DNA of 42,833 nucleotides from Clostridium sp. (lineage in GTDB: Bacteria; Bacillota_I; Bacilli_A; RF39; UBA660), in contig JAMPDH010000012.1 of the NCBI GenBank assembly GCA_023665725.1, positions 1 to 42,833 on the forward strand, in the 5' to 3' direction. The notes beneath the pieces are model-generated. The model was not told the DNA's origin and did no database searches. It worked only from the letters and a program-made list of their open reading frames with translations. The position numbers and the translations under genes are program-made. The number at the start of each line of letters is the position of its first letter. The first letter of the stretch is position 1. Of the stretch, positions 25,266 through 32,185 are shown in pieces.

Positions 25266-25553
25266 ATGAAAAAAATTTTATTTTTAATACCACTTGTGAT
25301 TTTATCAGGATGTAATTCTAGTAATAAAAACGAAGAGGTAATGTTGGAATATGCTAAAACATATTATACAAATCATATGGTTATGATTGGCTCTGATACT
25401 GTCTCAATTACAAAACAAATGCTTGAGGATGCATCAATTATAGATAATTATGATATGTCAAAGTTATCATCATGTAAAGGTGATTCTAAGGTTATTTTTT
25501 CAATAGAAAATGGTAAAATAGAAAATGTTGAATATAATTTAAACTGTGAATAA
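25266..25553 (+). CDS. Very small lipoprotein
   Basis: A 95-residue protein: signal peptide with lipobox LSGC (Cys16), then about 79 mature residues with two Cys (SSCKGD and the penultimate residue NCE) that could pair. AAGGAG precedes the ATG 11 bp after sufB, so it is probably in the sufB transcript. Family unknown; no metal or cofactor motif is seen. Confidence 0.7.
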   Translation: MKKILFLIPLVILSGCNSSNKNEEVMLEYAKTYYTNHMVMIGSDTVSITKQMLEDASIIDNYDMSKLSSCKGDSKVIFSIENGKIENVEYNLNCE

Positions 25554-25645
25554 TTTAATTTTTCTATTTTATATAATTAAATAATGGATTACTAAATAAG
25601 TATTTTTGTATAGCAGAAATAAAAAAATAGTAAGTTTTAAAAACT

Positions 25646-25680
25646 AATAAGACAAAATATAACTTTGCCTTATTTTTTTT
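25646..25680 (+). terminator. Terminator of sufB-lipoprotein transcript
   Basis: AATAAG-A-CAAA pairs with TTTG-C-CTTATT (one mismatch), followed by eight T. Confidence 0.75.
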
Positions 25681-25717
25681 GATAGTTTATTATTGTTTTG
25701 TGAAAGGAGAAATAATT

Positions 25718-26047
25718 ATGTTAAATCAAACTGTTTTAGTTGGAAGAATTGTAAGGGATCCTGAAGTTAAGGAAACTGAAACTGGAAGAAAGGTAAGTAA
25801 AATTACTTTAGCTGTCCCTAGAAACTTTAAAAACTCTGAAGGAGAGTATGAAACCGATTTTATATCATGTGTACTTTGGAAGGGAATTGCTGAAAGTACA
25901 GCTGAGTATTGTAAAAAGGGAGATCTTGTTGGAGTAAAAGGTAGAATTCAATCAAGAAATATTGAATTAGAGGATCAAACAAAAAAACAGGTAGTAGAAG
26001 TTGTTGCAGAAAAAGTTACATTTTTAACAAGCAAACCAAAGGAATAA
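25718..26047 (+). CDS. ssb: Short single-stranded DNA-binding protein, SsbB-like
   Basis: A 109-residue OB-fold protein: MLNQTVLVGRIVRDPEVKET, KITLAVPRNFKNSEGEYETDFI, VLWKGIAESTAEYCKKGDLVGVKGRIQSR. It ends right after the core (TFLTSKPKE) and lacks the flexible tail and acidic DDDLPF-like tip that recruits repair proteins. This is the layout of B. subtilis SsbB, used in competence, and fits with the orphan prepilin elsewhere in the window (inference). AAAGGAG sets the start at 25718. Not in the usual rpsF-ssb-rpsR setting. Confidence 0.92.
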   Translation: MLNQTVLVGRIVRDPEVKETETGRKVSKITLAVPRNFKNSEGEYETDFISCVLWKGIAESTAEYCKKGDLVGVKGRIQSRNIELEDQTKKQVVEVVAEKVTFLTSKPKE

Positions 26048-26048
26048 A

Positions 26049-26076
26049 AAAAGTAAAATAACTAATTTTTACTTTT
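26049..26076. terminator. Bidirectional terminator ssb / XRE gene
   Basis: AAAAGTAAAA (26049-26058) pairs with TTTTACTTTT (26067-26076). Confidence 0.8.
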
Positions 26077-26268
26077 ACAAAAGTCTTTATAAAAAACATC
26101 ATCAGGTTTAAGTGAAAATATTTTAGAAATTAAAATCGCATTTTTATAAGTTAAACGCCTTTTTTCATTTTCTATTTGCCAATAATAGGATCTACTAACC
26201 CCTAAAAAATTTGCCATATCTTGATATGAATATTTTTTTCCAATTCTTAACTTTTTTAACTGCTCCAT
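26062..26268 (-). CDS. Small XRE-family DNA-binding protein
   Basis: A 68-residue protein that is almost only a helix-turn-helix: SYQDMANFLGVSRSYYWQIENEKRR, then LTYKNAILISKIFSLKPDDVF. The recognition helix is SRSYYWQIE. GGAG on the minus strand places the start at 26268. Divergent from a second XRE gene, with an operator-like region between; its own -35/-10 (TTGAAG-17-TATAAT) overlaps those half-sites, so autoregulation or control by its neighbour is likely. Confidence 0.85.
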   Translation of the reverse strand: MEQLKKLRIGKKYSYQDMANFLGVSRSYYWQIENEKRRLTYKNAILISKIFSLKPDDVFYKDFCKSKN

Positions 26269-26287
26269 AATCCAACTCCGTATTATC

Positions 26288-26330
26288 ATTATATATTAAC
26301 TTTTGGATAACTTCAAGTACAAAAGTTATC
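26288..26330. promoter_or_regulatory. Operator-like palindromes over the minus-strand XRE promoter
   Basis: AACTTTTG (26298-26305) and CAAAAGTT (26320-26327) form one inverted pair. GATAACTT (26306-26313) and AAGTTATC (26323-26330) form another. The minus-strand promoter is TTGAAG (26311-26316) and TATAAT (26288-26293), 17 bp apart; the half-sites lie in its spacer and -35. Confidence 0.65.
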
Positions 26331-26364
26331 TATTAGTTAATTTTAGTAAATAAGAAATAAATGT

Positions 26365-26373
26365 TGCTATAAT
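26365..26373 (+). promoter_or_regulatory. Extended -10 promoter of the plus-strand XRE gene
   Basis: TGC-TATAAT at 26365-26373, predicted start near 26380, leader about 15 nt. Confidence 0.6.
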
Positions 26374-26394
26374 TAATTTTGTTGGAGGTATATA

Positions 26395-26745
26395 ATGTTA
26401 TTAGGTAGAAGGGTAAAAGAGGCCAGGGAATGTATGAAATTTACGCAAAATGATTTGGCTAGCAAACTAGGAGTTTCAAAGGTAACTATTTGTGGATATG
26501 AAAAAGGTAAAAGGTATCCATCTCTTGCTATATTTATAAAGTTACTTGATGCACTTCAAGTAACACCTGATTATTTACTTGGTAGAGATACTGTAGTAAG
26601 TGAACAAGATACTGAATATAAAATAATAATGTCAAAGGAAGATATAAAGATACTTAATGAAATAAAAAGTAATAATATTGTTTATAACAGATTATTAGAA
26701 AATCCTAAAAGTGTTATAAATTTTATTAGTAAGAAACTTAATTAA
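26395..26745 (+). CDS. XRE-family transcriptional regulator
   Basis: A 116-residue protein. The helix-turn-helix is about 6-60: RVKEARECMKFTQNDLASKLGVSK, VTICGYEKGKRYPSL, LLDALQVTPDYLLGR. The C-terminal part (70-116) is charged and helical, probably for dimerisation. Its size and layout resemble phage or ICE repressors, but no integrase or structural gene is near. GGAGG precedes the ATG. Its stop touches the terminator stem that precedes the YerB-like gene. Confidence 0.88.
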   Translation: MLLGRRVKEARECMKFTQNDLASKLGVSKVTICGYEKGKRYPSLAIFIKLLDALQVTPDYLLGRDTVVSEQDTEYKIIMSKEDIKILNEIKSNNIVYNRLLENPKSVINFISKKLN

Positions 26746-26775
26746 AAAAGTGGTGGTAATATCACCCTTTTTTTG
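26744..26775 (+). terminator. Terminator of the plus-strand XRE gene
   Basis: AAAAAGTGGTG pairs with CACCCTTTTT (one bulge), followed by a T run. Confidence 0.8.
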
Positions 26776-26782
26776 ATATACT
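26774..26782 (+). promoter_or_regulatory. Extended -10 promoter of the YerB-like gene
   Basis: TGA-TATACT at 26774-26782 starts within the T run of the preceding terminator. It includes the TTG that could be mistaken for an upstream start. Confidence 0.6.
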
Positions 26783-26805
26783 GTATTATAGATAGGAGTA
26801 TAGAT

Positions 26806-27831
26806 ATGAAAAAAAGTTGTAAGATTTTAAGTTGTATTTTATTATTATTTAGTTTCTTTTTCACAGGATGTTTCAATAAGAATGAGGAAAAAGTAGAAGA
26901 GGTTAAGGAACCTGAAAAAGAAATAAAAACATTAAATATTGTAGACTTATCATCTAATTCAAGACCTTATGCTGTAATGATAAATAATCATGCCAGTGCA
27001 AGACCATATCATTCAGGACTTCAAGATGCATATATAGTTTACGAAATGATAGTAGAGGGTGGAATCACTAGGTATATGGCAATTTTTAAAGATAAGGACA
27101 CTTCTAAAATTGGCTCAGTTAGAAGTTCTAGGCACTATTACTTAGATTATGCAATGGAAAATGATGCGATGTATGTTCACTGGGGGTGGAGTCCTCAAGC
27201 CCAAAGTGATATAAAAACTCTTGGGATTAATAATATAAATGGACTTACATATGAGGGAACTTATTTCTTTAGAGATAAAACTTTAAATGTTGCTTATGAA
27301 CATAAAGGATATACATCTATGGAGTTATTAAAAAAAGCAGCTGATAGATTAAAATATAGAACGACAACTACAAAAGATTTATTGTTAAATTATAGTATTG
27401 ATGATATTTCTTTACAGAATATGGAAGGTTCTAAGATTGCAAACAAGGTAAGCATAAAATATTCTTCTGCAGTTACTACAAGTTATGTATATGATGATAC
27501 TACTAAACTTTATAAAAGATATGTAAACAATAAGGAGCATAAAGATTATGTAACTAAAGAACAGTATACTGTAAAAAATATAATAACTTATCAAGTTAAA
27601 AATTCTAATATTTCTGGGGATTCAAAGGGGAGACAGAATTTTGATAATATTGGAAGTGGAACAGGATATTATATAACTAATGGATATGCAGTTCCAATAA
27701 AATGGGAGAAATCATCAAGAGATTCTCAAACTGTGTATAAATATTTGGATGGAACAGAAATAACCGTAAATGATGGAAATACATATATTCAAATCCAACC
27801 CTTGTCACAAAATTTAGAAATATCTGAATAA
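26806..27831 (+). CDS. DUF3048 lipoprotein (YerB family)
   Basis: A 341-residue lipoprotein: signal peptide with lipobox FTGC (Cys21), an acidic linker, then the two DUF3048 parts. Marks: SRPYAVMINNHASARPYHSGLQDAYIVYE, GGITRYMAIF, KIGSVRSSRHYYLDYA and VHWGWSPQA in the first; YKRYVNNKEH and GTGYYITNGYAVPIKWEK in the second. Known members are surface lipoproteins of unknown role next to wall or DNA genes. GATAGGAG and the promoter fix the start at ATG 26806. The stop lies at the foot of an A/T hairpin. Confidence 0.9.
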   Translation: MKKSCKILSCILLLFSFFFTGCFNKNEEKVEEVKEPEKEIKTLNIVDLSSNSRPYAVMINNHASARPYHSGLQDAYIVYEMIVEGGITRYMAIFKDKDTSKIGSVRSSRHYYLDYAMENDAMYVHWGWSPQAQSDIKTLGINNINGLTYEGTYFFRDKTLNVAYEHKGYTSMELLKKAADRLKYRTTTTKDLLLNYSIDDISLQNMEGSKIANKVSIKYSSAVTTSYVYDDTTKLYKRYVNNKEHKDYVTKEQYTVKNIITYQVKNSNISGDSKGRQNFDNIGSGTGYYITNGYAVPIKWEKSSRDSQTVYKYLDGTEITVNDGNTYIQIQPLSQNLEISE

Positions 27832-27877
27832 AATATAAAAAAATTAATAAAATAACATTATAATTTTTTATATTTTA
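27829..27877 (+). terminator. Long A/T-only hairpin after the YerB-like gene
   Basis: 17-bp stem with one bulge (27829-27846 with 27861-27877). It contains only A-T pairs, so it is weaker than the other terminators, but includes the stop codon. Confidence 0.5.
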
Positions 27878-27886
27878 TGATATACT
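27878..27886 (+). promoter_or_regulatory. Extended -10 promoter of the HD gene
   Basis: TGA-TATACT at 27878-27886, the same nine bases as upstream of the YerB-like gene. It contains the ATG at 27877, which is therefore not a start. Confidence 0.6.
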
Positions 27887-27915
27887 GTAATAGTAATAGT
27901 AGAGGTGAAAAAATT

Positions 27916-28419
27916 GTGCAAACAGTACATGATGATGTAGAATACATGAATCTGGTTGGCCATATTTTAGATAATAGTGAATTTAATAAAATAAAAAATA
28001 TAGAACATCATGGCATTACAAGATTTGAACATTCATTAAGAGTTTCTTATTACTCATATAAGGTATCAAAATTTTTAAAGTTAGATTATAAACAAGTTGC
28101 AACAGGTGGACTTTTACATGATTTCTTTTTAAGTGATGATGAAAGAACTAAAAAAGATAAATTTAAATCTTTTTTTAGTCATCCAAAAAAGGCCGTTAAA
28201 AAATCATATGAACAATTTAAATTAACTGACAAGGAACAAGATATTATAAGAACACACATGTTTCCTATGAATCCTGCAATACCTAAGTATGCTGAATCTT
28301 GGGTAGTAAGTTTTGTAGATAAAGTAGTAGGTGTTTATGAATTTTCAAGGAAATTTGGATACAAACTTGTATACGCAGCCAATTTATTTATTGTATTTAT
28401 TTTAAATAGCATTAAGTAA
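27916..28419 (+). CDS. HD-domain phosphohydrolase
   Basis: A 167-residue HD protein. Metal ligands are His39 (RFEHSLRV), His68-Asp69 (GGLLHDFF) and a later His in RTHMFPM, the usual H...HD...H pattern of small HD hydrolases acting on nucleotides or phosphate esters. The substrate is unknown. AGAGGTG (27901-27907) points to GTG 27916. The stop codon sits in the terminator loop. Confidence 0.85.
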   Translation: MQTVHDDVEYMNLVGHILDNSEFNKIKNIEHHGITRFEHSLRVSYYSYKVSKFLKLDYKQVATGGLLHDFFLSDDERTKKDKFKSFFSHPKKAVKKSYEQFKLTDKEQDIIRTHMFPMNPAIPKYAESWVVSFVDKVVGVYEFSRKFGYKLVYAANLFIVFILNSIK

Positions 28420-28434
28420 TTAGTGCTATTTTTA
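28404..28434 (+). terminator. Terminator of the HD gene, stop codon in the loop
   Basis: AAATAGCATTAA (28404-28415), loop GTAA, TTAGTGCTATTT (28420-28431). The loop contains the TAA stop. Confidence 0.9.
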
Positions 28435-28454
28435 TGTGTAAATAAAAAAAAGTA

Positions 28455-28482
28455 TTCCAATTTATTGTTTATGTGTTAAAAT
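28455..28482 (+). promoter_or_regulatory. Promoter of tRNA-Arg
   Basis: TTCCAA (28455-28460), 16-bp spacer, TGT-TAAAAT (28474-28482). Confidence 0.5.
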
Positions 28483-28492
28483 ATACATGTAT

Positions 28493-28571
28493 GTTCTCAT
28501 AGCTCAGTTGGATAGAGCACGGACCTCCTAAGTCCGGTTTTGCGGCAGTTCGAATCTGCCTGGGAACACCA
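28493..28571 (+). tRNA. tRNA-Arg (CCT)
   Basis: Cloverleaf: acceptor GTTCTCA/TGGGAAC, anticodon loop CTCCTAA giving anticodon CCT (reads AGG), T arm GGCAG-TTCGAAT-CTGCC, discriminator A and encoded CCA. Own promoter and own terminator. Confidence 0.95.
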
Positions 28572-28583
28572 GATTGAATGATT

Positions 28584-28613
28584 ACTCGAATTTTATATAA
28601 ATTCGAGTTTTAT
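28584..28613 (+). terminator. Terminator of tRNA-Arg
   Basis: ACTCGAATTT (28584-28593) with AAATTCGAGT (28599-28608) and T residues. Confidence 0.85.
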
Positions 28614-28732
28614 AATATTTAAATTTATTAAAATTCTATGTATGGTTTAATTATAATTAGTTATAAATTTCATCATTTTACATAAAATTATAAAGTAAAT
28701 GTAAAAAAAATTACAAAAAAGTAAAAAAAGTG

Positions 28733-28761
28733 TTCACAAATTTTTAATAGTATGGTACAAT
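28733..28761 (+). promoter_or_regulatory. Promoter of the Asn-Asn-Glu tRNA operon
   Basis: TTCACA (28733-28738), 17-bp spacer, TGG-TACAAT (28753-28761). It implies a leader of about 63 nt. A TATAAT at 28821-28826 is too close to the first tRNA (would start inside it). Confidence 0.6.
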
Positions 28762-28830
28762 TATACCTGTATTAAAGAAAAACAGTCGTTAAAAAGAGTG
28801 TTAATGAATTATTTTGATAGTATAATACTT

Positions 28831-28906
28831 GCCTGATTAGCTCAGTTGGTAGAGCATACGGCTGTTAACCGTAGGGTCGTAGGTCCGAGTCCTACATCAG
28901 GCGCCA
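28831..28906 (+). tRNA. tRNA-Asn (GTT), copy 1
   Basis: Acceptor GCCTGAT/ATCAGGC, anticodon loop CTGTTAA (GTT), T arm GTAGG-TCCGAGT-CCTAC, discriminator G, encoded CCA. Confidence 0.96.
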
Positions 28907-28911
28907 TCGAT

Positions 28912-28987
28912 GCCCAATTAGCTCAGTTGGTAGAGCATGCGGCTGTTAACCGTAGGGTCGTAGGTCCGAGTCCTACATTGGGCGCCA
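28912..28987 (+). tRNA. tRNA-Asn (GTT), copy 2
   Basis: Follows copy 1 after 5 bp. The body is identical except for one base in the anticodon stem (TACGG to TGCGG). The acceptor is GCCCAAT/ATTGGGC: two pairs differ from copy 1, with both strands changed so that pairing is kept. Confidence 0.96.
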
Positions 28988-29001
28988 CTTAATATTTACT
29001 T

Positions 29002-29078
29002 GGCCTGTTGGTGAAGTGGTTCAACACACATGCCTTTCACGCATGCATTCATGGGTTCAAATCCCGTACAGGTCACCA
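29002..29078 (+). tRNA. tRNA-Glu (TTC)
   Basis: Acceptor GGCCTGT/ACAGGTC, anticodon loop CTTTCAC (TTC), T arm TGGG-TTCAAAT-CCCG, discriminator A, encoded CCA. Confidence 0.95.
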
Positions 29079-29088
29079 TATTGTGATT

Positions 29089-29113
29089 AACCCTTATTTT
29101 ATAAGGGTTTTAT
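29089..29113 (+). terminator. Terminator of the tRNA operon
   Basis: AACCCTTAT (29089-29097), loop TTT, ATAAGGGTT (29101-29109), T-rich tail. Confidence 0.9.
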
Positions 29114-29148
29114 TTTAATTGTATTTATAAATTGAATCATATTATTTA

Positions 29149-29177
29149 TTGATTAGAATATTATTTAATGATATAAT
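29149..29177 (+). promoter_or_regulatory. Promoter of the nfeD operon
   Basis: TTGATT (29149-29154), 17-bp spacer, TGA-TATAAT (29169-29177). It contains the TTG at 29149, which is therefore not the nfeD start. Confidence 0.75.
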
Positions 29178-29196
29178 TGTAAATAGGAGGCAGTAT

Positions 29197-29613
29197 ATGT
29201 TATTTTGGTTAATTATTATAGTCTTTTTATCATTTATAGAAATAGCAACAACAAGTCTCACAACGATATGGTTTATTGCAAGTGCTTTAGTAGCGCTTAT
29301 AATATCGATATTTACAAATTTATTTTTAGTGCAGTTTGCTACTTTTGTACTTCTTGGGACTTTACTTTTAATAACAACTAGAAAAACTCTCTTAAAAGTT
29401 TTTAAAGAAAAAAAAGAGGAAACAAATATTGAAAGAATACTAATGATGAATGGAATTGTAACAGAAGAAATACAAAAAAATAGTATTGGGGAAGTAAAAA
29501 TAGATGGAAAAAAATGGTCAGCGTATTCAGACTCATCTATTCCAGTAGGTGCAATTGTTAAGGTGCTTAAGATTGATAGTGTAAAACTTAAAGTGGAGAA
29601 AGTAGAGGGATAA
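29197..29613 (+). CDS. NfeD-like membrane protein
   Basis: A 138-residue short NfeD-type protein: two or three membrane helices (about 1-65) followed by a soluble OB-fold domain (about 80-138: MNGIVTEEIQKNSIGEVKIDGKKWSAYSD, IPVGAIVKVLKIDSVKLKVEKVE). Its partner, an SPFH protein, begins 1 bp after the stop. NfeD-stomatin pairs are a widely conserved two-gene unit of membrane microdomains. AGGAGG precedes ATG 29197. Confidence 0.9.
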   Translation: MLFWLIIIVFLSFIEIATTSLTTIWFIASALVALIISIFTNLFLVQFATFVLLGTLLLITTRKTLLKVFKEKKEETNIERILMMNGIVTEEIQKNSIGEVKIDGKKWSAYSDSSIPVGAIVKVLKIDSVKLKVEKVEG

Positions 29614-29614
29614 T

Positions 29615-30505
29615 ATGGAAATATTAATAATTATTTTAGTTTTAGTTGTAGTTATAATTATACCATGTATAAAGATAGTACCACAGGCAACAAGTTATGT
29701 AGTAGAAAGAATTGGTTCATATTATGCAACTTGGAAAAATGGATTACATTTTAAAATTCCGTTTATAGATAAAGTATCAAATAAAGTAACATTAAAAGAG
29801 ATTGTTAAGGATTTTGCACCACAACCAGTTATTACAAAAGATAATGTAACAATGCAAATAGATACAGTAGTTTATTTTCAAATAGTAGACCCTAAATTAT
29901 ATACATATGGTGTTGAAAATCCAATAAATGCAATTGAAAATTTAACAGCAACAACACTTCGTAATATAATCGGAGAATTAGAACTTGATCAAACTTTAAC
30001 ATCACGTGATATAATTAATTCAAAAATGCGTTCAATATTGGATGAAGCAACAGATCCATGGGGAATAAAAGTAAATAGAGTAGAAGTAAAAAATATAATA
30101 CCACCAAAGGATATTCAGGAAACAATGGAAAAACAAATGCGTGCTGAACGTGAAAGAAGAGAAAAAATATTACAAGCAGAGGGTGAGAAAAAATCTAGTA
30201 TATTAATTGCAGAAGGCGAAAAGGAAAGTGCAATATTAAGGGCAGAGGCTAAAAAGGAATCTCAAATTAAAATTGCAGAAGGTGAAGCTGAGGCACTTAT
30301 AAAAACAAAACAAGCGGAAGCAGAAGGAATAAGATTACTTAAAGAAGCTGGGGCAGATAAGGCAGTATTGACATTAAAAAGTTTTGAAGCATTAAGTAAT
30401 GTTGCAAATGGTCAATCAACTAAAATTATCGTTCCATCAGACTTACAAAATATTGCTACAATTGGTACAACTATAAAAGAAATGATGAAAGAAGATAAAA
30501 AATGA
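29615..30505 (+). CDS. SPFH/stomatin-like membrane protein (QmcA type)
   Basis: A 296-residue protein with an N-terminal membrane helix (1-20), the SPFH/PHB domain (about 22-190: SYVVERIGSYYATWKNGLHF, DNVTMQIDTVVYFQIVDP, IENLTATTLRNIIGELELDQ, WGIKVNRVEVKNIIPP) and a long Glu/Lys/Ala-rich coiled coil (180-260). Stomatin-like proteins form large ring or cage assemblies that organise membrane patches and proteases. It is translationally linked on both sides: 1 bp after nfeD, and its TGA overlaps the next ATG (ATGA). Confidence 0.95.
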   Translation: MEILIIILVLVVVIIIPCIKIVPQATSYVVERIGSYYATWKNGLHFKIPFIDKVSNKVTLKEIVKDFAPQPVITKDNVTMQIDTVVYFQIVDPKLYTYGVENPINAIENLTATTLRNIIGELELDQTLTSRDIINSKMRSILDEATDPWGIKVNRVEVKNIIPPKDIQETMEKQMRAERERREKILQAEGEKKSSILIAEGEKESAILRAEAKKESQIKIAEGEAEALIKTKQAEAEGIRLLKEAGADKAVLTLKSFEALSNVANGQSTKIIVPSDLQNIATIGTTIKEMMKEDKK

Positions 30506-31335
30506 AAACACTTGATTATATAAAAAATATAATCAAAATTATGATTTGGCCTATTCTATTTGGAATTGGCCAATTTTTAGTAATTTTGATATTTACATCA
30601 AACTATAATAATAATATATATAATGATATAGTAAATGCAAATAATACTTTGAAAGAAGAAGAAATAACCGAACTTTTTAATATTTATATAGATACTAATG
30701 AATATAAGACAAATCTTACTAACTATATAAATGATAATACAATATGGATAGTATTAATAGTAGCAGCAATATTTATACCGATTCTTATATTTATATTAAA
30801 AAAATATAAAACTAAATTTAATTTTAAATTAAATAAAAATATAATACCAACAGTTTTAGCGGGATTAAGTTTATCTATATTTTTAAATCTTTTAATAATG
30901 AATATTAATAATACATTTGGAATAGAAAATGGAATATTTAATAATAAATATCTAGTCTCCACAATAATTTCTTCCGTATTACTTGGACCTATAATAGAAG
31001 AACTATTATTTCGAGGAGTGATGTTTAACAAATTAAAAACATTTAATAATTTAAAACCATCAATGCTTATAACAACATTTATATTCGCATTTTTTCATGA
31101 TACATTAACTCAAATGGTATTTGCATTTATAGTAGGTTATATTTGTGTCAAACTTTATAATAATTATGATACATTATTATTTCCTATAATATTTCATATG
31201 GGATGTAATATAATTATGCCACTTTTTAATAATATCCTTTTAAGTTTAAATATGGTTTATACAATTATAGTATTAATATCATCATTAATAATTTTTATAA
31301 TTTGTTACAAAAATATGTATAAAAAACAAGATTAA
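30502..31335 (+). CDS. CPBP-family intramembrane metalloprotease
   Basis: A 277-residue polytopic protein with the three CPBP/Abi motifs: EELLFRG (166-172, Glu-Glu and Arg), FAFFH (195-199) and HMGCN (232-236). Relatives cleave prenylated or membrane-bound peptides, and some act in bacteriocin immunity. The ATG overlap with the stomatin-like gene suggests that the microdomain scaffold and the protease work together (inference). The substrate is unknown. Followed by tandem hairpins. Confidence 0.9.
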   Translation: MKTLDYIKNIIKIMIWPILFGIGQFLVILIFTSNYNNNIYNDIVNANNTLKEEEITELFNIYIDTNEYKTNLTNYINDNTIWIVLIVAAIFIPILIFILKKYKTKFNFKLNKNIIPTVLAGLSLSIFLNLLIMNINNTFGIENGIFNNKYLVSTIISSVLLGPIIEELLFRGVMFNKLKTFNNLKPSMLITTFIFAFFHDTLTQMVFAFIVGYICVKLYNNYDTLLFPIIFHMGCNIIMPLFNNILLSLNMVYTIIVLISSLIIFIICYKNMYKKQD

Positions 31336-31350
31336 GTTTATATTATTAAT

Positions 31351-31402
31351 GTGAATAAATGATATTCACACTAAATAACTCCTTTTTGGAGTTATTTTCT
31401 TT
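31351..31402 (+). terminator. Tandem hairpins ending the nfeD operon
   Basis: First hairpin GTGAATA (31351-31357) / TATTCAC (31363-31369) without a T run. Then a strong terminator: AATAACTCC (31374-31382), TTTTT loop, GGAGTTATT (31388-31396), T-rich tail. Confidence 0.88.
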
Positions 31403-31446
31403 TAAAAATATAAAAAGTAGTGTATAATTATTTATGGTGAATAAAA

Positions 31447-32184
31447 GTGATAAAACATATAATGGACATAGATGTTAATTATATAAGATATGGTAATTCA
31501 AAAGGTAAATCTGTTATCTTGTTACATGGTTGGGGACAGAATATACAAATGATGCAACCAATCGGGGATAATTTGTCTAGTGAATTTGATGTAACTATAG
31601 TAGATTTACCGGGATTTGGAATGAGTGAAGAACCTAAATATGTATGGGAAGTTATAGATTATGTAAATTGCATTCATAAATTACTTGGTGAGTTAAATAT
31701 AGCTAGACCAATAATGATAGGTCATTCATTCGGAGGAAAAATTACATTATTATATTCAAGTATATATGATACAGAAAAAATAGTATTATTTGGAAGTCCA
31801 TATACTAAAGAGGTAAAAAAAGTTGGAATGAAGACAAAAGTACTAAAATCTTTAAAAAAGGTTCCAGGGATAAATAAGTTAGAAGGCTTTGCAAAAAAAC
31901 ATATGGGCTCAACTGATTATAGACAAGCATCTACTATGATGAGAAATGTTTTAGTTCAAACTGTTAATCTTGATATAACAGAAGAAGTAAAAAAAATAAA
32001 TGTGCCAACGCTTCTTATATGGGGAACAAATGATAGTCAGGTTTCAATAGAACTTGCAAGGGAATTAGAAAAATTAATAAAAGATTGTGGACTTATTGAA
32101 TATGAAGGGTGCACACATTATGCATATTTAGAAAGATTAGAGCAAACAATAAATGTGCTTAGCAGTTTTTTGAGAGGAGAGTAG
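31447..32184 (+). CDS. Alpha/beta-hydrolase
   Basis: A 245-residue alpha/beta-hydrolase: oxyanion region LLHGWG (25-30), nucleophile elbow GHSFGG (92-97, Ser94), acid Asp196 (WGTNDSQV) and His224 (GCTHYAYLE). Esterase or lipase-like; the substrate cannot be read. The GTG at 31447 with GGTGA at 31436-31440 is the best start; TATAAT lies at 31423-31428. murF follows 1 bp after the stop, so it is the head of a hydrolase-murF-ddl operon and may act on wall precursors or lipids (position only). Confidence 0.87.
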   Translation: MIKHIMDIDVNYIRYGNSKGKSVILLHGWGQNIQMMQPIGDNLSSEFDVTIVDLPGFGMSEEPKYVWEVIDYVNCIHKLLGELNIARPIMIGHSFGGKITLLYSSIYDTEKIVLFGSPYTKEVKKVGMKTKVLKSLKKVPGINKLEGFAKKHMGSTDYRQASTMMRNVLVQTVNLDITEEVKKINVPTLLIWGTNDSQVSIELARELEKLIKDCGLIEYEGCTHYAYLERLEQTINVLSSFLRGE

Positions 32185-32185
32185 T

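Noticed and set aside
26062-26745. Divergent XRE genes as the immunity region of a prophage
   Set aside because: No integrase, terminase or structural gene is in the window; the neighbours are ssb and a YerB-like lipoprotein gene.
28912-28987. Second Asn tRNA as tRNA-Asp
   Set aside because: The anticodon loop is CTGTTAA, which gives GTT, not GTC.
4220-30505. Mycoplasma-type genetic code (TGA as Trp)
   Set aside because: Three genes end at TGA, two of them in tight ATGA overlaps, and Trp is encoded by TGG throughout.
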